Assembly: GCA_016717105.1 (NCBI GenBank)
Contig: JADKGF010000054.1
Location: forward strand, 35,884-99,883
Source: Saprospiraceae bacterium
Lineage (GTDB): Bacteria > Bacteroidota > Bacteroidia > Chitinophagales > Saprospiraceae
Reading direction: 5' to 3'
DNA: 64,000 bases
The notes below the pieces were generated by a model. It was not told where the DNA came from, did not search any database, and was given only the letters and a program-made list of their open reading frames with translations. This document shows, in pieces, positions 25,414-34,113 of this stretch (its first letter is position 1; each line of letters starts with the position of its first letter). Both the position numbers and the translations under genes were made by a program.

Positions 25414-28101
25414 TTATTCCTTTCCTTTTTTAGGCGGATCCTTTGGTTTTTCTTCCTGTTTTTTCTTATCGACAGGTTTGACTTCAGATGCTTTTGGTGG
25501 TTCAGGCTTTTTTACTTCAGGCACTTCTATGTCTTCAATTATACCACCTTCACCATCTGAATTTTCTTCGATTGGCTCTTCGACTTCTTCCGGAAACATC
25601 TCCTCAACCATTTCTCTCAGCCCACTGAATCCAGTTCTAAGCAAAGAATCTTTTAATGTGGAGTCTTTCATTACAGCATAATATTTATCAGGAGAAAAAC
25701 CTAATCGCAAAGGACAATTCATTTCTGCAATAATTTTCTCATTTTTCTTAAATTCCTCTTGAGTCAATTTTGCAAATTTTGGATCAATAGATAATTTGTA
25801 CCAGAAATGACCCACAATAGGCAGCGCCAATGCCGCACCACGACCATAATTCATACTTCTAAACCTAACTGCAGGACTAGGGCCGCCAACCCAAACACCG
25901 GTAACTAGGGTAGGATTGTATCCAATAAACCATCCGTCTGAGTGATTTTGAGTTGTCCCGGTTTTTCCAGCGAAATCACAATGTTTACAATATTGACTCT
26001 TTAAAGTATTGGCAGTGCCATAGATAACAACATGTTGCATCATCCTTGTCATGGTATATGCGGTCGTAGAGTCTATAACCTGAACGCGCTTTTCATCTTC
26101 TAATTGTTGTTCCAAGTCGAAAATAACATTACCATACCTATCTTCGATCTTTAAAACAGCCAATGGTTCAGTTCTATATCCGTTATTGGCAATGGTACTA
26201 TATACTTTCATCATATCGAACAGCGATATCTCAGCGGCACCCAAACTAATTCCAAATTCTCTCGGAAGCGTAGAAGTTACACCCAGTTTTGTAGCCATGT
26301 CGATGGTCTTTTGGATGCCCACTTTTTCGATTACTTGGGCAGCTATCACATTTTCAGAATAAGTAAGACCAGCTGTCAAAGAGTAATATCCTCCATATTT
26401 ATTGTCTGAATTTTTGGGTGACCAATCTTCAATTGTTATCTCTACATTATGAAAATACTTACAAGGACTGATTCCATCTTCTACGGCCGCAGCATATACA
26501 ATAGGCTTAAATGTGGATCCTACTTGCCGTTTGCTGAGATTGTGATCGTACTTGAAGTGCATAAAATCTATTCCTCCGACCCATGCTTTTACATAACCGT
26601 TCGTATGATCCATCGCCATAAAACCAGTATTGAGCATGGTGAAATAATAACGCACACTATCTAAAGGTGTCAAAACCGTATCTTTTACGATAGGTGTATC
26701 AGCCCAACCGACTACTTTCATAGGGACTGCAACCTTGAAAATGGAATCAATCGTTTTTTCCGGAACTCCAGCTTCTTGAAGATTTTTGTATCTTTCACTT
26801 CTCTTGACCTGCTCATCTATCCACTTATCATCTCCCCAAGGTTTTTCATCTTTTACACCTTTCCAGTGTTTGTAAAATTCTTTCTGAATATAAGACATAT
26901 GTTTATTGACAGATTCTTCAGCATGTTTTTGCATCCTACTATCTAATGTCGTATAAATTTTCAGTCCATCAGTATATATATTATAATTGCTTCCATCTTC
27001 TTTAGTAATATTTTTAAGTATTTTGGGCAATTCTTTCGTCCGTAGATATTCCCGAAAATAAGTACCTAGGCCTTCATTATTGCCTATATCTTCGTGGATC
27101 GAAGCACTTACAGGTTTAGCAATATACTTTTCATATTCTTTCTCATTGATGGCACCGTTATTAATCATTTTTGAAATAGTCTCCATTTCGGGATCATCAA
27201 ATCTGAAGTCTTTGTTTTTTAGCATTTGACTCAATACCAGATCTCTTCTTTTCTTTGAGTTATTCGGATTTCGCGTTGGATCCAATGCCGTAGTAGCTTT
27301 GAGCATACCTATTAAGGTAGCTGCCTGGTCAGCGGTCAACTGTCTTGGCCTTTTATTATAAAAATACCTTGATGCTTCCTGGATACCAAATCTATTGCCA
27401 CCAAATGGCACCGTATTTAAGTACATGGTCAGCAATTCTTCTTTATTATATAGCTTCTCCAATTTGATGGAGATAATATTTTCTTTGACTTTATTGATAA
27501 AAATGCTGATTCCAGGGATGCCGTAATATTTGCGTGGAAAGAGATTTTTTGCCAATTGCTGGCTAAGGGTAGATCCTCCACCCAGACCGGAAGTATTGGT
27601 CGCTATACCTTTGAAAACCCGAAGCCATGATCTGAGATCAATGCCACTGTGCTCAAAAAATCGTTTATCTTCAATGGCCAATAAAGCTGTAATCAAATAT
27701 GGCGAAATGCTATCCAATGCAATTGTCGTGCGGTTTTCGGTATAATATTTTCCGATCATTATGCCATCAGAACTGTATATCTCTGATGCATTTGCGGTTT
27801 CTATTTGCTTAAGTTCTTCAGTCGTGGGCAATTTACCAAATGCACCCATCCATGTGAGAAAAACAATGAAAAGCACTAGATAAATAACCCATTTTACACA
27901 CCGATATATCCAAGAAATTATTTTGGATTCTCTTGGATTTTTGGTCGAATAAACTTGCCAAGCATGGGATACGGGATAGACAAAATTGTCCCATTTAGCA
28001 ATGTACGGGGCTAAAATATTTTTTATTGGTTCGGTGATCGGATTTGTAACTTTTGCTAAAAAACCCTTAATACTACCTATTAATTCATTAAATTTAATCA
28101 T
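25414..28101 (-). CDS. Bifunctional class A penicillin-binding protein (PBP1A type)
   Basis: An 895-residue peptidoglycan synthase. A single transmembrane segment (about 67-87) is followed by a GT51 glycosyltransferase domain with Glu144 in LAIEDKRFFEHSGID and the motifs GGGSTLSQQLAKNLF and KEELLTMYLN. The transpeptidase domain has SxxK at 529-532 (GSTFKP), SxN at 582-584 (YSEN) and KTG at 713-715 (AGKTGTT). The last 70 residues are a low-complexity Glu/Pro/Lys tail. The N-terminal cytoplasmic stretch of about 65 residues is longer than in E. coli. It is the first gene of a unit with mtaB. Confidence 0.95.
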   Translation of the reverse strand: MIKFNELIGSIKGFLAKVTNPITEPIKNILAPYIAKWDNFVYPVSHAWQVYSTKNPRESKIISWIYRCVKWVIYLVLFIVFLTWMGAFGKLPTTEELKQIETANASEIYSSDGIMIGKYYTENRTTIALDSISPYLITALLAIEDKRFFEHSGIDLRSWLRVFKGIATNTSGLGGGSTLSQQLAKNLFPRKYYGIPGISIFINKVKENIISIKLEKLYNKEELLTMYLNTVPFGGNRFGIQEASRYFYNKRPRQLTADQAATLIGMLKATTALDPTRNPNNSKKRRDLVLSQMLKNKDFRFDDPEMETISKMINNGAINEKEYEKYIAKPVSASIHEDIGNNEGLGTYFREYLRTKELPKILKNITKEDGSNYNIYTDGLKIYTTLDSRMQKHAEESVNKHMSYIQKEFYKHWKGVKDEKPWGDDKWIDEQVKRSERYKNLQEAGVPEKTIDSIFKVAVPMKVVGWADTPIVKDTVLTPLDSVRYYFTMLNTGFMAMDHTNGYVKAWVGGIDFMHFKYDHNLSKRQVGSTFKPIVYAAAVEDGISPCKYFHNVEITIEDWSPKNSDNKYGGYYSLTAGLTYSENVIAAQVIEKVGIQKTIDMATKLGVTSTLPREFGISLGAAEISLFDMMKVYSTIANNGYRTEPLAVLKIEDRYGNVIFDLEQQLEDEKRVQVIDSTTAYTMTRMMQHVVIYGTANTLKSQYCKHCDFAGKTGTTQNHSDGWFIGYNPTLVTGVWVGGPSPAVRFRSMNYGRGAALALPIVGHFWYKLSIDPKFAKLTQEEFKKNEKIIAEMNCPLRLGFSPDKYYAVMKDSTLKDSLLRTGFSGLREMVEEMFPEEVEEPIEENSDGEGGIIEDIEVPEVKKPEPPKASEVKPVDKKKQEEKPKDPPKKGKE

Positions 28102-28121
28102 TCAAAAAGAGGATTGGGGGA

Positions 28122-28129
28122 CAAAAATA
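28122..28129 (-). promoter_or_regulatory. -7 box TATTTTTG (minus strand) for PBP1A-mtaB
   Basis: CAAAAATA on the plus strand, 20 bp before the ATG. The rest of the 213-bp gap to pepD shows nothing recognisable. Confidence 0.45.
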
Positions 28130-28314
28130 TAACTTTTATCTGAAATTTTGTGAAAATGCTTTGAGTCTGAAGATATTTGTCCTGCGAAAAGTCAATTGTC
28201 CATTCACTTGAATAGACATTTTAAGCTAGTTGTCGCAAATGTAATTGCTGACCTTTTCAGGTGTGCAAATACTCCATAATACGTGTCACTTTCGACAAAT
28301 TTGAAATTATAAAA

Positions 28315-29778
28315 TTATTCTTTGACCGGAATATTTTTCAATATCTCTAGTGTAAAATTCCAAAATTTAAGCACTGATGTGATGTTTACCTTTTCGTCTG
28401 GCGAATGCGCACCTTTGATCGTCGGACCGTATGAAATCATATCCATTTTCGGATAATTGCGACCTAAAATACCACATTCCAAACCTGCATGACAAGCCAC
28501 TACCGATGCATGTTGACTATGCATTTTTTCGTAAAGCGATGTTAATACATTGAGAATTGGTGAATGAATATTAGGTGTCCATCCAGGATAATCACCCGAA
28601 AATACTACGTCAAATCCTGCAAGTTCAAAAGTAGATTTCAGGCTTTGAGCCACATCGAGCTTGGATGATTCTACAGACGACCTTGTAAGACAAAGAATTT
28701 TAGCTTGTCCGTTTTTTATCTCAATTTTTGCAACATTATTGGATGCTTCTACCAGATCTTCGATATCTGGACTCATTCTGAAGACACCATTATGTGCCGC
28801 ATAAATAGCCGAGATTATATGTTTCTGATCTGTTGCCGACATTACTTCATCTGGACATGTGATGTCAGATATTTCTATTTGTAAATTCGGCTCGATAGAT
28901 GCAAATTCTTTCTGAATATCTGTTATTTTTTGTCTGATCGATGTCAATAAAGCATCTTTATTTTGCGATGGAACTGCACATATGACCTGACTTTCTCGTG
29001 GTATTGCGTTGCGCAAGCTACCTCCTTCAAACGTTGCCAGCATCAGACCATTTGATTCATGGCCATAAGCAAGTCTATTGATAATCTTGTTAGCATTACC
29101 TCTACCTCGATGTATATCGATGCCCGAATGTCCACCTTGAAGACCTTTTACACTGATTTTAAATCCTGAATGAAGTGATGTGTCTATTTTTTGGCTATTA
29201 TAAGTTCTTGTAGCTGTCACATCCATGCCGCCTGCACAACCTATATCTATTTCGTCATCTTCTTCCGTATCAAGATTGAGCAAAATTTCTCCATGCAGCA
29301 TACCACCTTGTAGTCCCATTGCTCCAGTCATACCTGTTTCTTCATCGATGGTCAGTAAAGCTTCTATAGCAGGATGATCGATATCGTGAGATGCCAAGAT
29401 AGACATAATCGTGGCTACACCTATACCATTATCAGCACCAAGTGTAGTGCCACGAGCTTTGACCCAGTCACCATCTACATACATGTCGATGCCTTGTTTA
29501 TCAAAATCAAATGCAGTATCATTATTTTTCTGATGTACCATGTCGAGATGTGATTGTAAAACGATGGGCTTCCGATTTTCCATACCTGGAGAAGCAGGTT
29601 TTCGGATGATCACATTACCCACATGGTCTCTGATCGTTTCCAGTCCAAGATTTTTACCAAAATCCATCATAAAAAGGATCACACGCTCTTCATTTTTGGA
29701 AGCACGAGGGACAGCATTCAAAGCTGCAAAATGCGTCCATAGCACAGTAGGATTTAATTTTGCTACGATTTCTGACAT
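28315..29778 (-). CDS. pepD: Aminoacyl-histidine dipeptidase (PepD, M20 family)
   Basis: A 487-residue cytoplasmic metallodipeptidase that splits Xaa-His and other dipeptides. Metal-binding and catalytic segments are visible: LQSHLDMVHQ, TLGADNGIGVA, LLTIDEETGMTGA with the catalytic Glu pair, LNLDTEEDDEIDIGCAGG, and a C-terminal VACHAGLECG. The dimerisation/lid domain (GHSGIDIHRGRGNANK, about 220-360) lies in between. The length is typical. It is monocistronic and transcribed away from the GGGPS-rsgA pair. Confidence 0.94.
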   Translation of the reverse strand: MSEIVAKLNPTVLWTHFAALNAVPRASKNEERVILFMMDFGKNLGLETIRDHVGNVIIRKPASPGMENRKPIVLQSHLDMVHQKNNDTAFDFDKQGIDMYVDGDWVKARGTTLGADNGIGVATIMSILASHDIDHPAIEALLTIDEETGMTGAMGLQGGMLHGEILLNLDTEEDDEIDIGCAGGMDVTATRTYNSQKIDTSLHSGFKISVKGLQGGHSGIDIHRGRGNANKIINRLAYGHESNGLMLATFEGGSLRNAIPRESQVICAVPSQNKDALLTSIRQKITDIQKEFASIEPNLQIEISDITCPDEVMSATDQKHIISAIYAAHNGVFRMSPDIEDLVEASNNVAKIEIKNGQAKILCLTRSSVESSKLDVAQSLKSTFELAGFDVVFSGDYPGWTPNIHSPILNVLTSLYEKMHSQHASVVACHAGLECGILGRNYPKMDMISYGPTIKGAHSPDEKVNITSVLKFWNFTLEILKNIPVKE

Positions 29779-29989
29779 GACAATTATTTTATTTTGCGAA
29801 GATAAGTAATAAATACGGGCTATCTAAGCTCTAAAGAATTTAAATAGAATAAAATTAAAAAAAAGATAATGGAATGACAATTTTGACGAAATCGATACCC
29901 AATTGCTTTATAATATGGCGTCGAAGGCAATTAATATCACGAAGTTAGAGATTTTATACCTACCTTTATGCCTGAATATACATCAAAAT

Positions 29990-30766
29990 ATGACCAACCA
30001 AAATTTGTACAATCAGATTCTTAACGCCAAAAAAACCGGAGAAAAAAAATTTGTAGTACTGATAGACCCTGACAAAGTCCGGCTCGGAAAAATCAATAAG
30101 GTTTTGGAAATAGCTGTGGAATCTGGTGTGGACTATTTTTTTATCGGAGGCAGTTTAGTGGTCAATGATATGCTGGATTACGTCCTGAAATCTATGAAGG
30201 AGATGTGCAATATTCCCATGATACTTTTTCCTGGAAACTCATTCCAACTAAGTTATAAAGCTGATGGCTTATTGTTTTTGTCGCTGATATCGGGAAGAAA
30301 TGCGGACTTACTCATAGGAAAACATGTGATTACAGCACCTTTTCTGAAAGTAAGTCCTTTAGAAATCATTCCTACAGGATATATGCTTATCGACGGTGGT
30401 ATCATGACCAGTGTACAATATATGAGCAATACCAATCCAATTCCTTCCAACAAAGATGATATTGCACTTTGTACGGCTATGGCTGGCGAAATGTTGGGTT
30501 TGAAACAAATCTATATGGATGCCGGAAGTGGTGCAAAAAATCCTATACCTGAGTCTATGATCAATACCGTAAGTGGTGGTATCAATATTCCACTTATAGT
30601 AGGTGGCGGTATAGCTACACCCGAAAAAGCAGCTGCAAATGCCAGAGCGGGAGCCGATGTGATCGTAGTAGGCAATGCCATAGAAAAAGATCCTCAGCTT
30701 ATCAAAGAAATATCAATAGCTGTCCACGAACAATCTGTATCTAGCAAAAAGGAAGCACTACAATGA
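29990..30766 (+). CDS. Geranylgeranylglyceryl phosphate synthase family protein (PcrB/GGGPS)
   Basis: A 258-residue TIM-barrel prenyltransferase joining a polyprenyl diphosphate to glycerol-1-phosphate, the first step to archaeal-type ether lipids. Bacteroidota carry such enzymes without being archaea. Motifs include VVLIDPDK, FFIGGSLV, PMILFPGN, SLISGRNADLLIG, EIIPTGYMLIDGG, YMDAGSGA and VGGGIATPEKA. The ATG at 29990 is chosen because family members begin just before this point; the frame is open to 29903. It overlaps rsgA by 4 bp (ATGA), so the two are coupled. The prenyl chain length used cannot be read from sequence by eye. Confidence 0.88.
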   Translation: MTNQNLYNQILNAKKTGEKKFVVLIDPDKVRLGKINKVLEIAVESGVDYFFIGGSLVVNDMLDYVLKSMKEMCNIPMILFPGNSFQLSYKADGLLFLSLISGRNADLLIGKHVITAPFLKVSPLEIIPTGYMLIDGGIMTSVQYMSNTNPIPSNKDDIALCTAMAGEMLGLKQIYMDAGSGAKNPIPESMINTVSGGINIPLIVGGGIATPEKAAANARAGADVIVVGNAIEKDPQLIKEISIAVHEQSVSSKKEALQ

Positions 30767-31713
30767 TCAAAGGTATTGTGGTCAAGTCAACCGGTAGCTG
30801 GTATAATGTTCGAATGGATAATAATGAGATTATTAAATGTAGGATAGCCGGCAAAATCAAGCTCGATGGCCTGAAAACAACCAATCCTATTGCTGTAGGC
30901 GATGAGGTATCTGTGGAAATGGAAGATAGCGACGAAATCCGAGGTATCATCAAAGCCATCACACTACGCAAAAACTATATCGTCAGACAGTCACCGAGAA
31001 AGAAACACCAATTGCATTTCTTGGCTAGTAATGTAGATCAAGTATTGCTAATCGTGACAATAAAAGAGCCCAATCTCAAAATCGGATTTATCGACCGGTT
31101 TCTGATCATGACTGAGCCATATTCTATTCCAGTGATTATCGTGTTTAACAAATCGGATATTTATAATGCCGAAGATCTAGCCTTATATAACGAATTATCT
31201 GACATATATATAAAAATTGGACATCACGCCATCAAAGCATCCTCTGTCACAAAAGATGGCATGGCCGAAATACAAAAGATACTCAAAGATAAAACAACAC
31301 TTATCGCAGGTCAATCTGGCGTTGGAAAATCCACACTTGTCAATGCGATAGAGCCTAATCTACATTTGAGAACAGAAGAGATTTCTGATTTTTCAGGCAA
31401 GGGCCAACATACCACAACATTTGCAGAGATGTACGATCTGTCATTTGGTGGGCATATCATAGACACGCCGGGTATAAAGACACTGGCATTTTCGCACCTC
31501 GAAGTCATGGATATCGCACACAATTTCAGGGAGTTTTTTGCACTGTCTAGTGCTTGCAAATTTGCAAACTGTACCCATCGCAATGAGCCAAAATGTGCCA
31601 TAAAAGACGCAGTCGAAACTGGTGTAATCAGTGAGATCAGGTATCAAAATTATCTAGGACTACTCGAAGAAGTGGAAGATCAAAACTATTGGGAACGACA
31701 CAGTGATGTTTAA
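30763..31713 (+). CDS. rsgA: Ribosome small-subunit-dependent GTPase A
   Basis: A 316-residue circularly permuted GTPase that checks late 30S maturation. An OB-fold (about 1-65) comes first. The GTPase motifs appear in permuted order: G4 FNKSD, then G1 AGQSGVGKST, then G3 DTPGI. A C-terminal zinc module CKFANCTHRNEPKC follows. The start ATG overlaps the stop of the prenyltransferase gene upstream, so they form a two-gene unit with no obvious functional link. Confidence 0.95.
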   Translation: MIKGIVVKSTGSWYNVRMDNNEIIKCRIAGKIKLDGLKTTNPIAVGDEVSVEMEDSDEIRGIIKAITLRKNYIVRQSPRKKHQLHFLASNVDQVLLIVTIKEPNLKIGFIDRFLIMTEPYSIPVIIVFNKSDIYNAEDLALYNELSDIYIKIGHHAIKASSVTKDGMAEIQKILKDKTTLIAGQSGVGKSTLVNAIEPNLHLRTEEISDFSGKGQHTTTFAEMYDLSFGGHIIDTPGIKTLAFSHLEVMDIAHNFREFFALSSACKFANCTHRNEPKCAIKDAVETGVISEIRYQNYLGLLEEVEDQNYWERHSDV

Positions 31714-31784
31714 TGAAGTTTTCTTGTTTTTGTAATTAAAATTTAAAATCAGAAGCAAATAAATCACATTAAATATAATTGTAA

Positions 31785-31792
31785 TATATTTG
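31785..31792 (+). promoter_or_regulatory. -7 box TATATTTG for murA
   Basis: TAnnTTTG match 27 bp before the murA ATG. Confidence 0.5.
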
Positions 31793-31819
31793 CATCTTAA
31801 TCTAAGCGAAAAGTAATCC

Positions 31820-33136
31820 ATGTCCAATCAAGCATTCAGAGTTCAAGGCAATGCCAATCTTTCTGGCTCTATACAACCACAAGGCGCAAAAAATGAAGCC
31901 CTACAGATCATAAGTGCCGTACTCCTTACAGATAAAAAGGTGACCATCAAGAATATCCCGAATATCCTTGATATCAATAAGCAAATGGAATTGCTCACAG
32001 GTCTGGGCGTCAAAATCGAAAAACTTTCGGAGAATGACTATACTTTTCAGGCTGACGATATAGATACTGAACATCTTTCGTCCAAGGAGTACCAGGAAAA
32101 TGCCAAAAAAATCCGTGGCTCAGTCATGTTGTTGGGTCCGATGCTCGCTCGCTTCAAGAAGGCATTTCTTCCCAAACCAGGTGGAGACAAGATAGGCCGT
32201 AGAAGGCTCGATACGCATTTCTTGGGTTTCGAAAAACTAGGTGCAAGCTTCAATTACAATGAAGATGGTGACCAATATTACATCGGTGCCGAAAAACTTA
32301 AGGGTAGCTTTATCCTTATGGATGAAATCTCAGTGACAGGTACAGCCAATGTATTGATGGCCGCTGTCATGGCCGAAGGTATCACGCAGATATACAATGC
32401 CGCTTGTGAGCCGTACTTGCAGCAATTGTGTAAAATGCTGAATAATATGGGTGCACGCATTTCTGGCGTAGGCTCCAATCTACTCACCATCCATGGTGTA
32501 GAAAGCCTCGGCGGTACAGAGCACACCATCTTGCCGGATATGATCGAAATCGGTAGTTTCATCGGGCTGGCAGCTATGACTAAGTCAAATCTTACAATTA
32601 CCAATGTCTCAGTTCCGAATCTAGGAGTCATACCAAGCACATTCGAAAAACTCGGCATACAAATAGATGTGCAAGGCGACAACTTGTACATACCTGCACA
32701 AGATATTTATGAGATCCAAAGCTTTATCGATGGGTCTATCATGACGATCTACGACGCTCCATGGCCGGGATTTACACCAGATTTGTTGAGTATAATTTTG
32801 GTAGTGGCGACTCAGGCCAAAGGCAGTATCCTAATTCATCAAAAGATGTTTGAAAGCCGACTATTCTTCGTGGACAAGCTCATAGATATGGGTGCTCAGA
32901 TCATACTTTGTGATCCGCATAGAGCGACTGTCATAGGTCTGGAAAGGAAGTTTCAGTTGCGTGGCATCAGGATGAGTTCGCCGGATATTCGAGCTGGAGT
33001 ATCCTTGCTCATCGCAGCGCTGTCTGCCAAGAGCGAAAGTATCATCTCTAATATCAGTCAGATAGATCGCGGTTATCAGAATATTGATGGTCGCTTGAAT
33101 GCCCTCGGTGCACAGATAGAAAGAATAGAAGAGTAG
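31820..33136 (+). CDS. murA: UDP-N-acetylglucosamine 1-carboxyvinyltransferase with Asp in place of the catalytic Cys
   Basis: A 438-residue enzyme transferring enolpyruvate from PEP to UDP-GlcNAc, the first committed step of peptidoglycan synthesis. The substrate-binding Lys24-Asn25 pair (GAKNEALQI) and Arg-rich loop (GRRRLDTHF) are present. In the active-site loop, where E. coli has GGC(115), this protein reads PGGDKIG with Asp123. The Cys-to-Asp form is known from Mycobacterium and Chlamydia to be active and insensitive to fosfomycin. A single murA copy is seen, in its own transcription unit. Confidence 0.95.
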   Translation: MSNQAFRVQGNANLSGSIQPQGAKNEALQIISAVLLTDKKVTIKNIPNILDINKQMELLTGLGVKIEKLSENDYTFQADDIDTEHLSSKEYQENAKKIRGSVMLLGPMLARFKKAFLPKPGGDKIGRRRLDTHFLGFEKLGASFNYNEDGDQYYIGAEKLKGSFILMDEISVTGTANVLMAAVMAEGITQIYNAACEPYLQQLCKMLNNMGARISGVGSNLLTIHGVESLGGTEHTILPDMIEIGSFIGLAAMTKSNLTITNVSVPNLGVIPSTFEKLGIQIDVQGDNLYIPAQDIYEIQSFIDGSIMTIYDAPWPGFTPDLLSIILVVATQAKGSILIHQKMFESRLFFVDKLIDMGAQIILCDPHRATVIGLERKFQLRGIRMSSPDIRAGVSLLIAALSAKSESIISNISQIDRGYQNIDGRLNALGAQIERIEE

Positions 33137-33141
33137 GAGTC

Positions 33142-33588
33142 TTACTTACCATCATGCTGCCAGCATAGCCCGTTTTTATTGTCCGTCATACGCTGACATC
33201 GCTTGCCGTCTTTAGATTTTCCCTTGCATTGCGTTGATTCTGCATTGGATGATTTCTTACTTTTGGTTTTGCTACCAGATATACACTTCTCAGGTGCACC
33301 TTTCATTTCGATTTTGTACACCTGACCAGATAGAGAGATGACCGTAAGCTTGCCATCCAGAGGTATCACGACAGGTTTGATGGCAGATGTATCTGAATGT
33401 TCATCAGGGAATAGAATGTCTGTCAGTTGGTTGTCTTTGACTTCTACGATCAGCATTTCATACACTGGTTTTTTGGCACCCGGCTTAGAATAAATCACCT
33501 TAGCACAATAATTGCCATCAGGTGGCTTTTGTTTGCAACTAAGAGAGAGCAAGGCAAAAAATATGTAGAGGATAAGATATCTACTCAT
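33142..33588 (-). CDS. Lipoprotein with C-terminal DUF5763-type zinc-finger-like motif
   Basis: A 148-residue protein with lipobox LLSLSC (Cys at about 17). Residues 25-95 are a small beta-rich domain. A Ser/Lys linker leads to a tail with the spacing C-x6-G-x2-C-x3-T-x5-G-x-C-x2-H (CKGKSKDGKRCQRMTDNKNG and CWQH), as in DUF5763, which probably binds one metal ion. A lipid-anchored zinc-ribbon-like tail is unusual, since such motifs are mostly intracellular. Function is unknown. The stop lies 5 bp from the convergent murA stop. Confidence 0.75.
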   Translation of the reverse strand: MSRYLILYIFFALLSLSCKQKPPDGNYCAKVIYSKPGAKKPVYEMLIVEVKDNQLTDILFPDEHSDTSAIKPVVIPLDGKLTVISLSGQVYKIEMKGAPEKCISGSKTKSKKSSNAESTQCKGKSKDGKRCQRMTDNKNGLCWQHDGK

Positions 33589-33717
33589 TTGTTTAATAAT
33601 AAAAGAGATGTAAAAGTAGAAAAATTTTTAATTTTTGCACTACATAATAAATTTGTCAGATATCCAGAAAAAGACACAGAGAAAAGAATGATTCAACATT
33701 TTTTTTTGAACTTAATT

Positions 33718-33725
33718 TATATTTG
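33718..33725 (+). promoter_or_regulatory. -7 box TATATTTG before a small unannotated gene
   Basis: TAnnTTTG match 29 bp before an ATG at 33755, supporting the small frame there as a real gene. Confidence 0.45.
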
Positions 33726-33754
33726 TGTGGTTATTCAATAAAAAGGTAATTCTG

Positions 33755-33905
33755 ATGTCAAAAACCAACAATGCCAATATAATAAAAGTCAGTTCTGCTA
33801 AGGCAACTCCTTTAATTGATGTAATCAAAAAAAGCAGAATACAAAGAAAAAGTAGCATCGGGAGAAATTAAAGTTGTAGTATCTAAAGGAGCTAAGTTTG
33901 CATAA
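33755..33905 (+). pseudogene. Small protein gene (about 49 codons) broken in an A7 run
   Basis: From the ATG at 33755 the frame reads SKTNNANIIKVSSAKATP then LIDVIKK, after which it turns into unconvincing sequence and stops at 33871. If the run of seven A at 33827-33833 were six, it would continue as AEYKEKVASGEIKVVVSKGA and KFA to TAA at 33903, a much more protein-like ending. A promoter box precedes it. I do not recognise the product. The remaining bases from 33906 to 34113 show nothing. Confidence 0.45.
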
Positions 33906-34113
33906 TAACTCATATATGATGTATTCATAAGAGAAAGTTTCAAAATAATAATCAATGTTGGAAATTAATTGTAATTTTGTGTTGAAGGGCTATATGCCTT
34001 AAGAAAACCTGTTTTATGGAATTTTAATCCCGTGAGGAAGTACACAGATTATAGCAATTGAAAAAAACTCATTTGTTTAAGAATTTCTAATAATATTCAG
34101 AATATTTATTAAT

